Shown: positions 16,890 to 25,775 of the stretch, piece after piece
Position numbering within the stretch: the first letter of the stretch is position 1
How the letters are laid out: the number at the start of each line of letters is the position of its first letter
Program-made: the position numbers and the translations under genes
Origin: Faecalicatena contorta
GTDB taxonomy: Bacteria > Bacillota > Clostridia > Lachnospirales > Lachnospiraceae
Assembly (NCBI RefSeq): GCF_039521745.1
Contig: NZ_BAAACT010000190.1
DNA: 64,000 bases
Reading direction: 5' to 3' (one strand)
Notes under the pieces: model-generated
What the model was told of the DNA's origin: nothing
Seen by the model: the letters and a program-made list of their open reading frames with translations, nothing else
Databases searched by the model: none

Positions 16890-18383
16890 TTATACCTCAA
16901 CTTCCAGGATCTCTTTTACGGTTTCTTTCATCTTATCTGCGTCGCACTCTCTTGTGTGCAGAATCTCTGCGTTGCGGATTTCTTCGATTGCATTCGGCAC
17001 ATCAACCTGTGATACTTTTTCCAGTTCATCAATCAGTGCGAACTCATCGAGGGCGTCATACTCCTGGTCGATCGCTGTCATAACGCTTCTCGCAAACTTA
17101 TATGGACTTGCAGTAGATGCAATCAGCGCTTTTCTATTGTCTTTGCTCTCCTCCCGGTATGCTTTGCACACATGGGCTGCTACCGCCGTATGTGTATCCA
17201 TCACATAACCGGTGGACCGGTACGTATCACGGATGGCCGCCTTTGTCTCCTCCTCGTCTGCAAAACCGCCGATAAAGTCAGCCAGTTTTTCTTTCATGTC
17301 CGGCGTTATCTCGTATGCCCCCTCTGTCTTCAGCTGCTGCATAAGCGCGGCATTTTTCCCTGCATCCTGGCCTGCAATCGTGTAAATCAGGCGCTCCAGA
17401 TTGCTGGAAATAAGTATATCCATAGAGGGGGACGAGGTCAGCACAAATTCGCGGTTCCTGTCGTATCTTCCTGTCTTAAAGAAATCAAACAGTACTTTAT
17501 TTTCATTGGATGCACAGATCAGCTTCTCAATCGGTACCCCCATCTGTTTTGCATAATATGCAGCAAGGATATTACCAAAGTTCCCCGTAGGCACTGTAAC
17601 ATTGATCTTTTCTCCCGCTTCAATCTCTTGGTTCTGCAGAAGTTTTGCATATGCGTACACATAATACACAACCTGGGGTACCAGTCTGCCGATATTAATA
17701 GAGTTAGCAGAGGAGAACTGATATCCGGCATCAGCCAGTTCTTTTTCCAGCTCCCGGTCCTCAAACAGAGCCTTCACTCCGCTCTGGGCATTATCAAAGT
17801 TGCCGTGGATGGCAACTACGGACGTATTCTTTCCTTTCTGTGTCACCATCTGCAGTTCCTGTACCCTGCTCACACCGTCCTTTGGATAAAATACAATAAT
17901 CTTCGTACCAGGTACATCCGCGAATCCCGCCAGGGCAGCTTTCCCCGTATCCCCGGAGGTTGCCGTCAGAATGACGATATCCTTTGTTACGTGGTTTTTC
18001 CTGGCTGCAGTTGTCAGCAGGTGCGGCAGAATGGAAAGCGCCATATCCTTAAACGCAATGGTAGCTCCGTGGAAAAGTTCCAGGTGATAAGTATCCCCCA
18101 CCTTGACCAGCGGCGCAATTACATCTGTGTCAAACTTCTCGTCATATGCACAATTAATACAGTGCTTCAGTTCTTCTTCGGAAAAATCAGTTAAAAACTG
18201 CTTAATTACCGCATAGGCAGTCTCCTGATAGGTCATATCCTTCAAGTCGTCCATTGTTACATCCAGTTTTGGAATGCTCTCCGGCACAAACAGACCGCCG
18301 TCCTCGGCCAGTCCCTTCAGAATTGCTTCGGAAGCGGTCGCTGTATTGTTGGCATCCCTTGTACTTTTGTATAATAGATTCAT
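16890..18383 (-). CDS. thrC: threonine synthase
   Basis: PLP enzyme converting O-phosphohomoserine to threonine (497 residues, the long fungal/bacterial-type length). N-terminus MNLLYKSTRDANNTATASEA and GLAEDGGLFVPESIPKL are characteristic; the PLP Lys is in HGATIAFKDMALSILPHLL and the phosphate loop in LTATSGDTGKAALAGF and VPTGNFGNILAAYYA. The start 18383 has GAGGG at the right spacing; the longer frame from 18455 does not. Aspartate-family partner asd lies elsewhere in this window. Confidence 0.95.
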   Translation of the reverse strand: MNLLYKSTRDANNTATASEAILKGLAEDGGLFVPESIPKLDVTMDDLKDMTYQETAYAVIKQFLTDFSEEELKHCINCAYDEKFDTDVIAPLVKVGDTYHLELFHGATIAFKDMALSILPHLLTTAARKNHVTKDIVILTATSGDTGKAALAGFADVPGTKIIVFYPKDGVSRVQELQMVTQKGKNTSVVAIHGNFDNAQSGVKALFEDRELEKELADAGYQFSSANSINIGRLVPQVVYYVYAYAKLLQNQEIEAGEKINVTVPTGNFGNILAAYYAKQMGVPIEKLICASNENKVLFDFFKTGRYDRNREFVLTSSPSMDILISSNLERLIYTIAGQDAGKNAALMQQLKTEGAYEITPDMKEKLADFIGGFADEEETKAAIRDTYRSTGYVMDTHTAVAAHVCKAYREESKDNRKALIASTASPYKFARSVMTAIDQEYDALDEFALIDELEKVSQVDVPNAIEEIRNAEILHTRECDADKMKETVKEILEVEV

Positions 18384-18451
18384 TCTCTTACCCTCTTTTT
18401 CTTTCTTCGCTGTGTTACTGCACTGCATTATATCATATGTTTTAGTTTTAA

Positions 18452-19750
18452 TCAATTTTGTTTGCGAAATATAATAAACAGAATTCCGCTCGCCGCCATC
18501 AGCATGGGATAAAAAAGGTATGGAGTGATATCGAACGGTGTAAGGCCGGTCAGGGTTGCAGCCGACAGCATCTGTGCGCCGTAAGGAATCATCCCCTGCC
18601 CCACTGAGGTAAACATATCAAGCAGGGAGGCCGAACGTTTTGGGGCGATCTCATATTCATCACTGATTTCCTTTGCAATCGGCCCTGCCATAACAATTGC
18701 CACCGTATTATTAGCCGTACACAGATCCACAAACAGTGCGAGCAGCGCAATGCCAAGCTCCGCGCCCCGTTTTCCTCTGATCCTGCTCTTAATCAGCCTT
18801 AGTATAAAATGAATCCCGCCGTATTCTTTTACAAGAGCCACAATGCAGGCAACGATAATAGAGATTACCGTAATGTCATACATGGATGTCACGCCGTCTC
18901 CGACCACATTAAACAGATCGGCCACCGCTATACTGCCTGTTGCAACACCCACAATCAGCGATATTACCGTGCCGCCGATCAGAACCAGAAATACATTGAT
19001 TCCAATCAGCGCCCCCACCAGTACCAATATATAAGGAAGCACCTTCCAAAGGTTATACTCCATGATTGTAGTGCTGCTCAGACGTACATCTCTGGTAATA
19101 ATCAGAAAAATAATAATTGTAATAACAGCAGCCGGAAGCACCAGCAGAAAGTTGGCTTTAAACTTGTCCTTCATCTCGCATCCCTGCGTCTTAACTGCCG
19201 CAATGGTCGTGTCCGAGATCATGGATAAGTTGTCTCCGAACATGGCACCGCAGACAACCGCACCGATACAGATTGCCAGAGAGAATCCTGTCTTTTCCGA
19301 GATTCCGATTGCAATCGGCGCCAGCGCAGCAATCGTCCCCATGGAAGTTCCCATAGAAATCGAGATAAAGCAGCCAATCACAAACAGACCAACCACGGCA
19401 AATCTTGCCGGAAGAATGGAGAGCCCGAAATTAACCGTGCTCTCCACGCCGCCTGCCGCCGTCACAGCGCCGGAGAATCCGCCGGCACACAAGAAAATCA
19501 GGCTCATTGTGATAATGTTCTCGTCTCCCGCCCCTGATGCAATAATTTTTATCTTTTCCCCAAAAGTCACTGTTTTATTCTGCATAAATGCCACAAACAA
19601 CGCTATCAAAAAGCCTACGATTGCCGGCATCGCGTAAAAATCTTTGGTCACTATTCCCGCGCCCAGAAATATAACCAGGAATACGGCTATGGGCAGCAGC
19701 GCCACAGCCCTTCCATTGTCTGCCTCTGTTTTTGTACTTTCCTGTCTCAT
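18452..19750 (-). CDS. NhaC-family Na+/H+ (or substrate/Na+) antiporter
   Basis: Membrane transporter, 432 residues, 11-12 hydrophobic helices. Recognisable segments: GFSGAVTAAGGVESTVNFGL, ISMGTSMGTIAALAPIAIGI, VVCGAMFGDNLSMISDTTIA (the NhaC-type GDxxSPxSDTT motif) and LCTANNTVAIVMAGPIAKEI. The start at 19750 is chosen for GAGGG six bases upstream. Lying between a TrmB-type regulator, an ornithine-cyclodeaminase-like enzyme and thrC, it could move an amino acid against Na+ or H+ rather than act in ion homeostasis; this is inference. Confidence 0.85.
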   Translation of the reverse strand: MRQESTKTEADNGRAVALLPIAVFLVIFLGAGIVTKDFYAMPAIVGFLIALFVAFMQNKTVTFGEKIKIIASGAGDENIITMSLIFLCAGGFSGAVTAAGGVESTVNFGLSILPARFAVVGLFVIGCFISISMGTSMGTIAALAPIAIGISEKTGFSLAICIGAVVCGAMFGDNLSMISDTTIAAVKTQGCEMKDKFKANFLLVLPAAVITIIIFLIITRDVRLSSTTIMEYNLWKVLPYILVLVGALIGINVFLVLIGGTVISLIVGVATGSIAVADLFNVVGDGVTSMYDITVISIIVACIVALVKEYGGIHFILRLIKSRIRGKRGAELGIALLALFVDLCTANNTVAIVMAGPIAKEISDEYEIAPKRSASLLDMFTSVGQGMIPYGAQMLSAATLTGLTPFDITPYLFYPMLMAASGILFIIFRKQN

Positions 19751-19767
19751 TCCATACCCTCTCTTTA

Positions 19768-20568
19768 TCAAAATATTTCCCGTAAACTTCGGATATCTAT
19801 CCCCAGTTCCTCCTGCCTCTGGCTGATATATATATCTGCCCCATTATAACAATACAGGTCATGCCGGACACATTCCGCCGCCATGGCAACCATAGGCTTT
19901 GATTTTGTCCAGATGACCTCTGACACAGCGTCGCTGACGATCTGGCCGAATACAGCCTCCTTTTTATCGGAAACCAAGGTCAGAAAGCGCCCTCCCATCT
20001 CCTCTTTTTTTTCTTCCAGCATTCCATGCCTGCAGCAGTGATCCAGCGGTACTTCGTCCTGCGCTTCTCCAAAGTATACGATTCCCAGGCGGATTCCCTT
20101 TTTCTCCAGTTCCTGTATCTCTTCGAGTATCTTTGGCAGATCCTCTGCCCAGATCTGCAGCAACAGTTCCGAACGTGTATCCTTCAGAATGCTGCGGCAT
20201 ACTGCGATCACATTATCATACTCCCGTATATGCCAGAATCTGTCCAAATCCGTCTCCGCCCTGTAATCATGCAGCAGCTCCTCAAGCTTATTCAGGATCT
20301 TATCTGTCTCATCCCTGACCCTTCCTGAAATCTCTTCAAACGGCAAGGCCGCGTAACGATTTGAACACTCCTCCTCAGAATACAATATAAATCCTTTCAT
20401 GACAAGGGATTCCAGCACATTATAAATTTTCGAACGGGGAACCGCCGAATACTTACTTGCCTCATATCCTGTCATGCCCCCATTTTTTAGCAAAACAAGG
20501 TATACCTTCGCCTCCGAATCTGTAAACCCAATTTTATTTAACAGATAAACTCTGTCATCCTGCAGCAT
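19768..20568 (-). CDS. TrmB-family transcriptional regulator
   Basis: 266 residues. The N-terminal winged helix (residues 5-75: LLNKIGFTDSEAKVYLVLLK, then GYEASKYSAVPRSKIYNVLE, LVMKGFI) is the TrmB/MarR-like DNA-binding domain. The rest is a TrmB C-terminal effector region with DTRSELLLQIWAEDLPKILE and WTKSKPMVAMAAECVRHDLY. It starts just downstream of the OCD-family gene and ends 18 bp before the antiporter, so likely controls this small cluster. Ligand unknown. Confidence 0.85.
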   Translation of the reverse strand: MLQDDRVYLLNKIGFTDSEAKVYLVLLKNGGMTGYEASKYSAVPRSKIYNVLESLVMKGFILYSEEECSNRYAALPFEEISGRVRDETDKILNKLEELLHDYRAETDLDRFWHIREYDNVIAVCRSILKDTRSELLLQIWAEDLPKILEEIQELEKKGIRLGIVYFGEAQDEVPLDHCCRHGMLEEKKEEMGGRFLTLVSDKKEAVFGQIVSDAVSEVIWTKSKPMVAMAAECVRHDLYCYNGADIYISQRQEELGIDIRSLREIF

Positions 20569-20748
20569 TTTTCTCTCCTTTTATTGCGGCCTCTTCACAC
20601 AGCCGCATCGCTCCACCTTGTTCTGCCTGACTGCCTGTTCCGGCAGTCAGATTAGGTCACACCTTCCGCCCCATCAGCGGCGGGTATGCCATTCTTACCG
20701 CTCTCCTTTCCCAATCTTTTTCCAGGCTTTTGCAGCTCTTCGCTGTTT

Positions 20749-21735
20749 CTATGCCAGGAGTGTCCCTACTCCGGCTGCAACCGCCTTATCATATATCTTT
20801 TTTGCTGTTACCAGATCCTGCGTTCCGATTCCGACCGTCTTAAAAACGATAATATCTTCCTCAGATCTGCGGCCCTCTATATCCCCCAAAAGCACATCGC
20901 CCAGGTCACCGGTAAAATCATCCTCTGTGATCAGCCCTGTTTCCAGAGGAATAATAATATCCCCCGCCTCCGACAGCACTGCCTTCCTCGAATCAAAATA
21001 GATACCGGATGCCCGTTTCAGCACGACCGGATCCATCTCCTGCATATGAGGCTGGTTAGAGCCGACACAGCTGACAGTGGCCCCCTTCTTCACCTTGCTG
21101 CCATCGAATACCGGCGCCACAGAATGAGTTGCGCTAATCAGCAGATCCGCATCCTCCACGGCATCATCTGAGCTTTCAGCCGCCAGAATCTGTGCTCCGT
21201 AATCCCCCAGCTCCCGATTCATCTTCTCCACAAATGCCCAAAGCCGGTCTTTATCCTGATCAAATACCTTAACCTGATCCAAATCTCTCACTGTCAGCAT
21301 TGCCTCCAGCTGCGTGGCCGCGTGGCCGCCGGTTCCGATCAGGGCCCCCTTTCCGCATTTTTTATTTGCCAGCACATCAAAAGCTGCACCAGAAGCTGCG
21401 CCCGTGCGGAGTTCATTCACATAATGCCCGTCCAGCACGGAAACAACCATTCCATTCGTAGAGTCAATCAGTATAACCTGAGCCGGTGATGGCGGCATTC
21501 CCTTTTCACCATTTTCCGGTGTTACATTAACGACCTTGAGGCACCCCATATCCATCTCCTCCACAAAAGACGGCGTATACATCATAGATCCTCCATGTTC
21601 CGGTGCATGTATATTCGCGTGCCCCGGCGCTTCGCCCTTGCCGGCAGAAAAAAGCCGGAAAGATTCCTTCACCGCTTCCACGGCATCCCGCATTGTAAAT
21701 ACCTCTTTCATATCCTCCTTAGATAATAGCAGCAT
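20749..21735 (-). CDS. ornithine cyclodeaminase/mu-crystallin family protein
   Basis: NAD(P)-dependent enzyme of 328 residues. It has the family opening MLLLSKEDMKEVFTMRDAVE, the substrate loop around HANIHAPEHGGSMMYTPSFV, the Rossmann segment GKGALIGTGGHAATQLEAML, and the acid-rich VEDADLLISATHS. Members include ornithine cyclodeaminase, alanine dehydrogenase and N-carboxyethyl-amino-acid synthases; the sequence alone does not decide. Start 21735 has AGGAGG; longer upstream frame is not supported. It heads the OCD-trmB-nhaC-thrC run. Confidence 0.85.
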   Translation of the reverse strand: MLLLSKEDMKEVFTMRDAVEAVKESFRLFSAGKGEAPGHANIHAPEHGGSMMYTPSFVEEMDMGCLKVVNVTPENGEKGMPPSPAQVILIDSTNGMVVSVLDGHYVNELRTGAASGAAFDVLANKKCGKGALIGTGGHAATQLEAMLTVRDLDQVKVFDQDKDRLWAFVEKMNRELGDYGAQILAAESSDDAVEDADLLISATHSVAPVFDGSKVKKGATVSCVGSNQPHMQEMDPVVLKRASGIYFDSRKAVLSEAGDIIIPLETGLITEDDFTGDLGDVLLGDIEGRRSEEDIIVFKTVGIGTQDLVTAKKIYDKAVAAGVGTLLA

Positions 21736-21924
21736 CTTGCTTCCTCCTAAAATAAAAATTCCGTCCCCCCATATCCGTAGTATCCCCCTTTGGTGACTAT
21801 TATTATCATTATAGGCAGGAAGTCGAAATTTGTCAATTAGGGGCGGAGGTCGCCTGTGTGGAGGGGGAGCTGCGGGGCGGGTTGCCTCCCGGGGCAAGCG
21901 TTTTCTTCTGCCTGGATGCGTCCA

Positions 21925-22171
21925 GCCGCCGGAACCGGATATAGGGATGTCTGGAAGCGTCTTACTGCTGTAAGCCGGAGTTAAGTAAAATAGAAGGAAA
22001 ACCGGGGTGAATCTTTTGATACCGATTCAAAAGATTCCCTGGCCTCAGCATGCGAAGCCATCGGGCTTCGGATGATGTGGTCAGGTTGCCCCGTTTTTCC
22101 TTCTATATTACTTTACTCCGGCTTACAGCAGTAACCCGTTTCCGGACATCCCTATATCCGGTTCCGGCGGC
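21925..22171. repeat. giant branched inverted repeat B, downstream of leuD
   Basis: Arms 21925-22007 and 22089-22171 (83 nt each) pair with about nine mismatches or wobbles. At the tip are hairpin 1 (22009-22037, GAATCTTTTGA/TCAAAAGATTC) and hairpin 2 (22038-22085, about 22 bp with internal mismatches, GAAGCC/GGGCTTC at its end). Left flank TCTTCTGCCTGGATGCGTCCA; right flank GGCCCCCTCCTC. Starts 27 bp past the leuD stop. The rest of 21736-22198 shows no gene. Confidence 0.93.
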
Positions 22172-22198
22172 GGCCCCCTCCTCAAGCACCGCCTGCCC

Positions 22199-22684
22199 CT
22201 ACTTACTGTTCGTGTAGTTTACAAGGCCTCCGGCTGCGATTAGTTTCTGCATGAATTCCGGGAATGGCTGTCCCTGGAACTCTGTGCCTTTTGTTCGGTT
22301 ATAGATCTTTCCGCTGTCAAAGTCTACCTCGACTTCGTCTCCGGCGTCTATATTTTTTGCAGCTTCCGGGCATTCAATGATCGGAAGTCCGATGTTGATT
22401 GCGTTGCGGTAGAAGATTCTGGCAAATGTTTCTGCGATTACACAACTTACCCCTGCAGTTTTTAAGCAGAGCGGAGCATGCTCTCTGGAGGAGCCACAGC
22501 CGAAATTCTTGTTAGCTACAATCAGGTCTCCCGGCTGTACCTTGTTTACGAACTCCGGGTCAATGTCGGCCATCGCGTGGCTTGCCAGTTCCTGTGCATC
22601 AAAGGAGTTCAGATATCTTGCCGGTATGATTACGTCTGTATCTACATTATCTCCATATTTAAAAACGTGTCCCAATGCTTTCAT
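22199..22684 (-). CDS. leuD: 3-isopropylmalate dehydratase small subunit
   Basis: Small (swivel-domain) subunit, 161 residues, the compact LeuD2/HacB-type length. Landmarks: GDNVDTDVIIPARYL, VANKNFGCGSSREHAPLCLK (substrate-binding loop) and ARIFYRNAINIGLPIIECPE. It isomerises 2- and 3-isopropylmalate with LeuC in leucine synthesis. Its ATG overlaps the leuC stop, so the two are translationally coupled. Confidence 0.94.
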   Translation of the reverse strand: MKALGHVFKYGDNVDTDVIIPARYLNSFDAQELASHAMADIDPEFVNKVQPGDLIVANKNFGCGSSREHAPLCLKTAGVSCVIAETFARIFYRNAINIGLPIIECPEAAKNIDAGDEVEVDFDSGKIYNRTKGTEFQGQPFPEFMQKLIAAGGLVNYTNSK

Positions 22685-23958
22685 TATTTGTCACCTACTT
22701 TCTCAGGATTTGCAATACATCCTGCGATTGCACTTGCGGCAGCCACTTCTGGGGAAGCCAGATAAATCAGGGATTTCACATGCCCCATACGGCCTACAAA
22801 GTTACGGTTCGTTGTTGAAACGCACTTTTCCCCTGCTGCCATTACCCCCATGTGTCCGCCCATACAGGGCCCGCAGCTTGGTGTATTCACCGCACATCCT
22901 GCATCTACAAAAATATCCAGAAGTCCCTCTGCCATGCATTGTTTGTATATCTTCTGTGTTGCAGGAATTACCATGACACGCACATCCGGATGAACCTCAC
23001 GGCCTTTCAGAATTGCCGCGGCTTTGCGCATATCCTCCATCCTTCCGTTTGTACAGGAACCAATGACAACCTGGTCGATCTTGATTGGTTCCATAGCTTC
23101 GATCTCGTCAATGGTCTTTGCATTGCCCGGAAGATGCGGAAATGCCACGGTCGGACGTACCTCTGACAGATTGATCTCAATCACTTCATCATAATCGGCA
23201 TCCTCATCTGCTTCATAAATCTTATATTCCTTCACGGAATGCTCATTTATATAAGCCTGCGCCTTCTCATCCACCGGGAAAATCCCGTTCTTTGCCCCTG
23301 CCTCGATCGCCATATTCGCCATCGTAAAACGGTCATCCATAGAAAGTTCCTTCAGGCCGTCCCCTGTAAATTCCATAGATTTATAGAGAGCGCCGTCTAC
23401 ACCGATCTTCCCGATAATATGAATAATAATATCCTTACCGCTCACAAAAGCCCCCGGCTTACCGGTCAGAATAAACTTTATTGCACTTGGCACCTTAAAC
23501 CACAATTCCCCTGTAGCCATCCCCGTTGCAATATCCGTCGTGCCCACGCCCGTTGAAAATGCCCCAAGAGCGCCATATGTACAGGTATGAGAGTCCGCAC
23601 CGATAATACATTCACCTGCGGTCACAACACCAGCCTCCGGCAGAATTGCATGTTCCACCCCTGATTTTCCCTGCTCAAAATACCACTTCAGTCCCTGATC
23701 CTTAGCAAACTCTCGGATAGACTTAGAGTTCTCCGCCGACTTAATATCCTTATTCGGCGTAAAATGATCCGGAACCAATACAACCTTATCTTTATCAAAA
23801 ACCCTCTCCGCCATTTCCTTGAAAATAGGCAGAGCCATAGGTCCGGTAATATCATTCGCCATTACCACATCCAGTTTCGCCTCTATCAACTGCCCGGCCA
23901 CAACAGAATCAAGCCCCGCATGAGCCGCCAGAATCTTCTGCGTCATAGTCATTCCCAT
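22684..23958 (-). CDS. leuC: 3-isopropylmalate dehydratase large subunit
   Basis: 4Fe-4S aconitase-family large subunit, about 424 residues, the shorter archaeal/clostridial type. Iron-sulfur Cys are visible in VIGSCTNGRMEDMRKAA and TPSCGPCMGGHMG; the substrate motif VPDHFTPNKDIKS and GADSHTCTYGALGAFSTGVG are present. A GTG at 23961 and an ATG at 23958 are both preceded by GAGGAGG; I take the ATG. No leuA or leuB is in the window. A homoaconitase-like role cannot be excluded but the family default is leucine synthesis. Confidence 0.93.
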   Translation of the reverse strand: MGMTMTQKILAAHAGLDSVVAGQLIEAKLDVVMANDITGPMALPIFKEMAERVFDKDKVVLVPDHFTPNKDIKSAENSKSIREFAKDQGLKWYFEQGKSGVEHAILPEAGVVTAGECIIGADSHTCTYGALGAFSTGVGTTDIATGMATGELWFKVPSAIKFILTGKPGAFVSGKDIIIHIIGKIGVDGALYKSMEFTGDGLKELSMDDRFTMANMAIEAGAKNGIFPVDEKAQAYINEHSVKEYKIYEADEDADYDEVIEINLSEVRPTVAFPHLPGNAKTIDEIEAMEPIKIDQVVIGSCTNGRMEDMRKAAAILKGREVHPDVRVMVIPATQKIYKQCMAEGLLDIFVDAGCAVNTPSCGPCMGGHMGVMAAGEKCVSTTNRNFVGRMGHVKSLIYLASPEVAAASAIAGCIANPEKVGDK

Positions 23959-24263
23959 CACAACAACCTCCTCTTTCTAATAAATTCTACCTGTCATTTT
24001 ATCATAATAAAGCGTCAAAGAAAAGATGAGATCTTATCCTTTTTCCAATCCAGCCCCCGACCACTTCCCCATAATTCCGCGCCATTTCCTCATCCCCTCT
24101 TCTCATATGCCCACATCATTCACTAACTTCTATCCCTTCCATAATACACTTCCTTATATATCAGCTTCCTCGTAAGGCCCCATACTGCAACCTTGTGCCA
24201 TCTAGTCCCCCGCCGCCATCCCCGTACCACAACGTCCCCCGTAATCCCGGCCGGATGCGCCCA
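23959..24263. other. intergenic stretch upstream of leuC
   Basis: About 300 bp, pyrimidine-rich on the plus strand. I see no gene, no T-box core and no clear promoter hexamer pair. It ends in the CCGGATGCGCCCA flank of giant repeat C. Confidence 0.5.
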
Positions 24264-24559
24264 GCCTGCCGCCAGAGCGGAGTGCCCCCCCTCCCGGGGA
24301 CGCATCTGGTGATTTCTAGTGCATCAAAGTGCGTATTAGAAAACGTTGCGTCAAAACAGGAGCCCCACAGAGATAGAATTTGCTTACCAAAGCAAATTCT
24401 AAGACGACCTGAGCTGCGTAGTCATAAAGATTACGCAGTGAATGCCGTCGGTTCTCTGTGAGGCTCCTGTTTTGATGTTACGTTTTCTTTGCAAACGGCC
24501 TGCACCAGAAATCACCAGATGCGCCCCTCGGGGGTTGGCACTCCGCTCTGGCGGCAGGT
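24264..24559. repeat. giant branched inverted repeat C, downstream of asd
   Basis: Arms 24264-24373 and 24453-24559 pair, with two unpaired internal loops. Paired blocks include CCTGCCGCCAGAGCGGAGTG, CGCATCTGGTGATTTCT and TCAAAACAGGAGCC. Tip hairpins: 1 at 24374-24401 (TAGAATTTGCTT/AAGCAAATTCTA) and 2 at 24403-24449 (GACG outer, CTGCGTA/TACGCAG inner). Left flank CCGGATGCGCCCA; right flank GCCCCTCCAAC. Starts 13 bp past the asd stop. Confidence 0.93.
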
Positions 24560-24571
24560 GCCCCTCCAACT

Positions 24572-25657
24572 TTATTTTGCCTGAATATATTTTTTCGCTG
24601 TCAGTGCCTCTGCGCACAATACCGCTCCGCCTGCCGCGCCGCGTACTGTATTATGTGACAGTCCCACGAATTTGTAATCAAACAGGGTGTCTTCTCTCAG
24701 CCGTCCGATGGACACGCCCATACCATTTTCATAGTCTACGTCCATTTTAACCTGCGGACGGTTATCATCCTTCAGATACTGGATAAACTGCTTTGGAGCA
24801 CTCGGCAGTTTTGCCTCCTGAGGGAAGCCTTGATAGCTTACCAGTTTATCGATCAGCTGCTCTTTGGTTGGTTTTTTCTCGAAGTTTATAAATACTGCAG
24901 CCGTATGTCCGTTCAGAACCGGAACACGGATACACTGGCATGTGATCTTAGGCAGCTCTGCTTTTACAATCTCGCCATTTTCTACTTTTCCAAGCACTCT
25001 GAGAGGTTCCTGCTCACTCTTTTCTTCCTCACCGCCGATATAGGGGATAATATTTTCTACCATTTCCGGCCAGTCTTTGAAGGTCTTTCCTGCTCCGGAA
25101 ATTGCCTGGTATGTGGTTGCCACAACTTCTTTCGGCCCAAATTCTTTCCATGCTGCAAGACATGGGGCATAGCTCTGAATCGAACAGTTTGGCTTAACGG
25201 CAATGAATCCTCTGGTTGTTCCCAGACGCTTTTTCTGATCTGCAATTACTTCAAAATGGTCTGCATTGATTTCCGGCACTACCATCGGAACGTCCGGTGT
25301 CCAGCGGTGTGCACTGTTGTTTGATACAACCGGAGTCTCTGTCTTTGCATATTCTTCTTCAATTGCTTTGATTTCTTCTTTTGTCATATCCACCGCGCTG
25401 AATACAAAATCCACAGTAGAAGCTACTTTTTCAACTTCATTCACATTCAACACAACAAGTTTCTTTACGGCTTCCGGCATTGGCGTATCCATTTTCCATC
25501 TGTCTCCCACTGCCTCCTCATATGTCTTACCTGCAGAACGCGGGCTTGCCGCTACAGTTACTACTTCAAACCAAGGATGGTTCTCAAGCAGAGAGATAAA
25601 TCTCTGTCCGACCATTCCTGTTGCGCCTAAAATTCCTACTCTTAATTTCTGTTCCAT
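24572..25657 (-). CDS. asd: aspartate-semialdehyde dehydrogenase
   Basis: NADPH-dependent reduction of aspartyl phosphate to the semialdehyde shared by threonine, methionine and lysine pathways. 361 residues, fungal/archaeal-type Asd. Rossmann motif GILGATGMVGQRFISLLE at the N-terminus; catalytic Cys in AVKPNCSIQSYAPCLAAW; the His base is expected in CQCIRVPVLNGHTAAVFINF. Good ribosome site. Stands alone between argH and the leu genes, in the same direction. Confidence 0.95.
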   Translation of the reverse strand: MEQKLRVGILGATGMVGQRFISLLENHPWFEVVTVAASPRSAGKTYEEAVGDRWKMDTPMPEAVKKLVVLNVNEVEKVASTVDFVFSAVDMTKEEIKAIEEEYAKTETPVVSNNSAHRWTPDVPMVVPEINADHFEVIADQKKRLGTTRGFIAVKPNCSIQSYAPCLAAWKEFGPKEVVATTYQAISGAGKTFKDWPEMVENIIPYIGGEEEKSEQEPLRVLGKVENGEIVKAELPKITCQCIRVPVLNGHTAAVFINFEKKPTKEQLIDKLVSYQGFPQEAKLPSAPKQFIQYLKDDNRPQVKMDVDYENGMGVSIGRLREDTLFDYKFVGLSHNTVRGAAGGAVLCAEALTAKKYIQAK

Positions 25658-25775
25658 TTTTCTCTCCTTCTCTTTTCCTTTGGTTTAGACAATATTTATT
25701 CCACAGCCTGCTGCGCATCCCGCCCGACCAGGCATACATTGCCGGATGTCCTTTGGGATATTATTTTCTTATATG

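Noticed and set aside
24123..24617. Several short open frames on both strands
   Set aside because: They run through giant repeat C; their similarity on the two strands follows from the inverted repeat, and none has a ribosome site.
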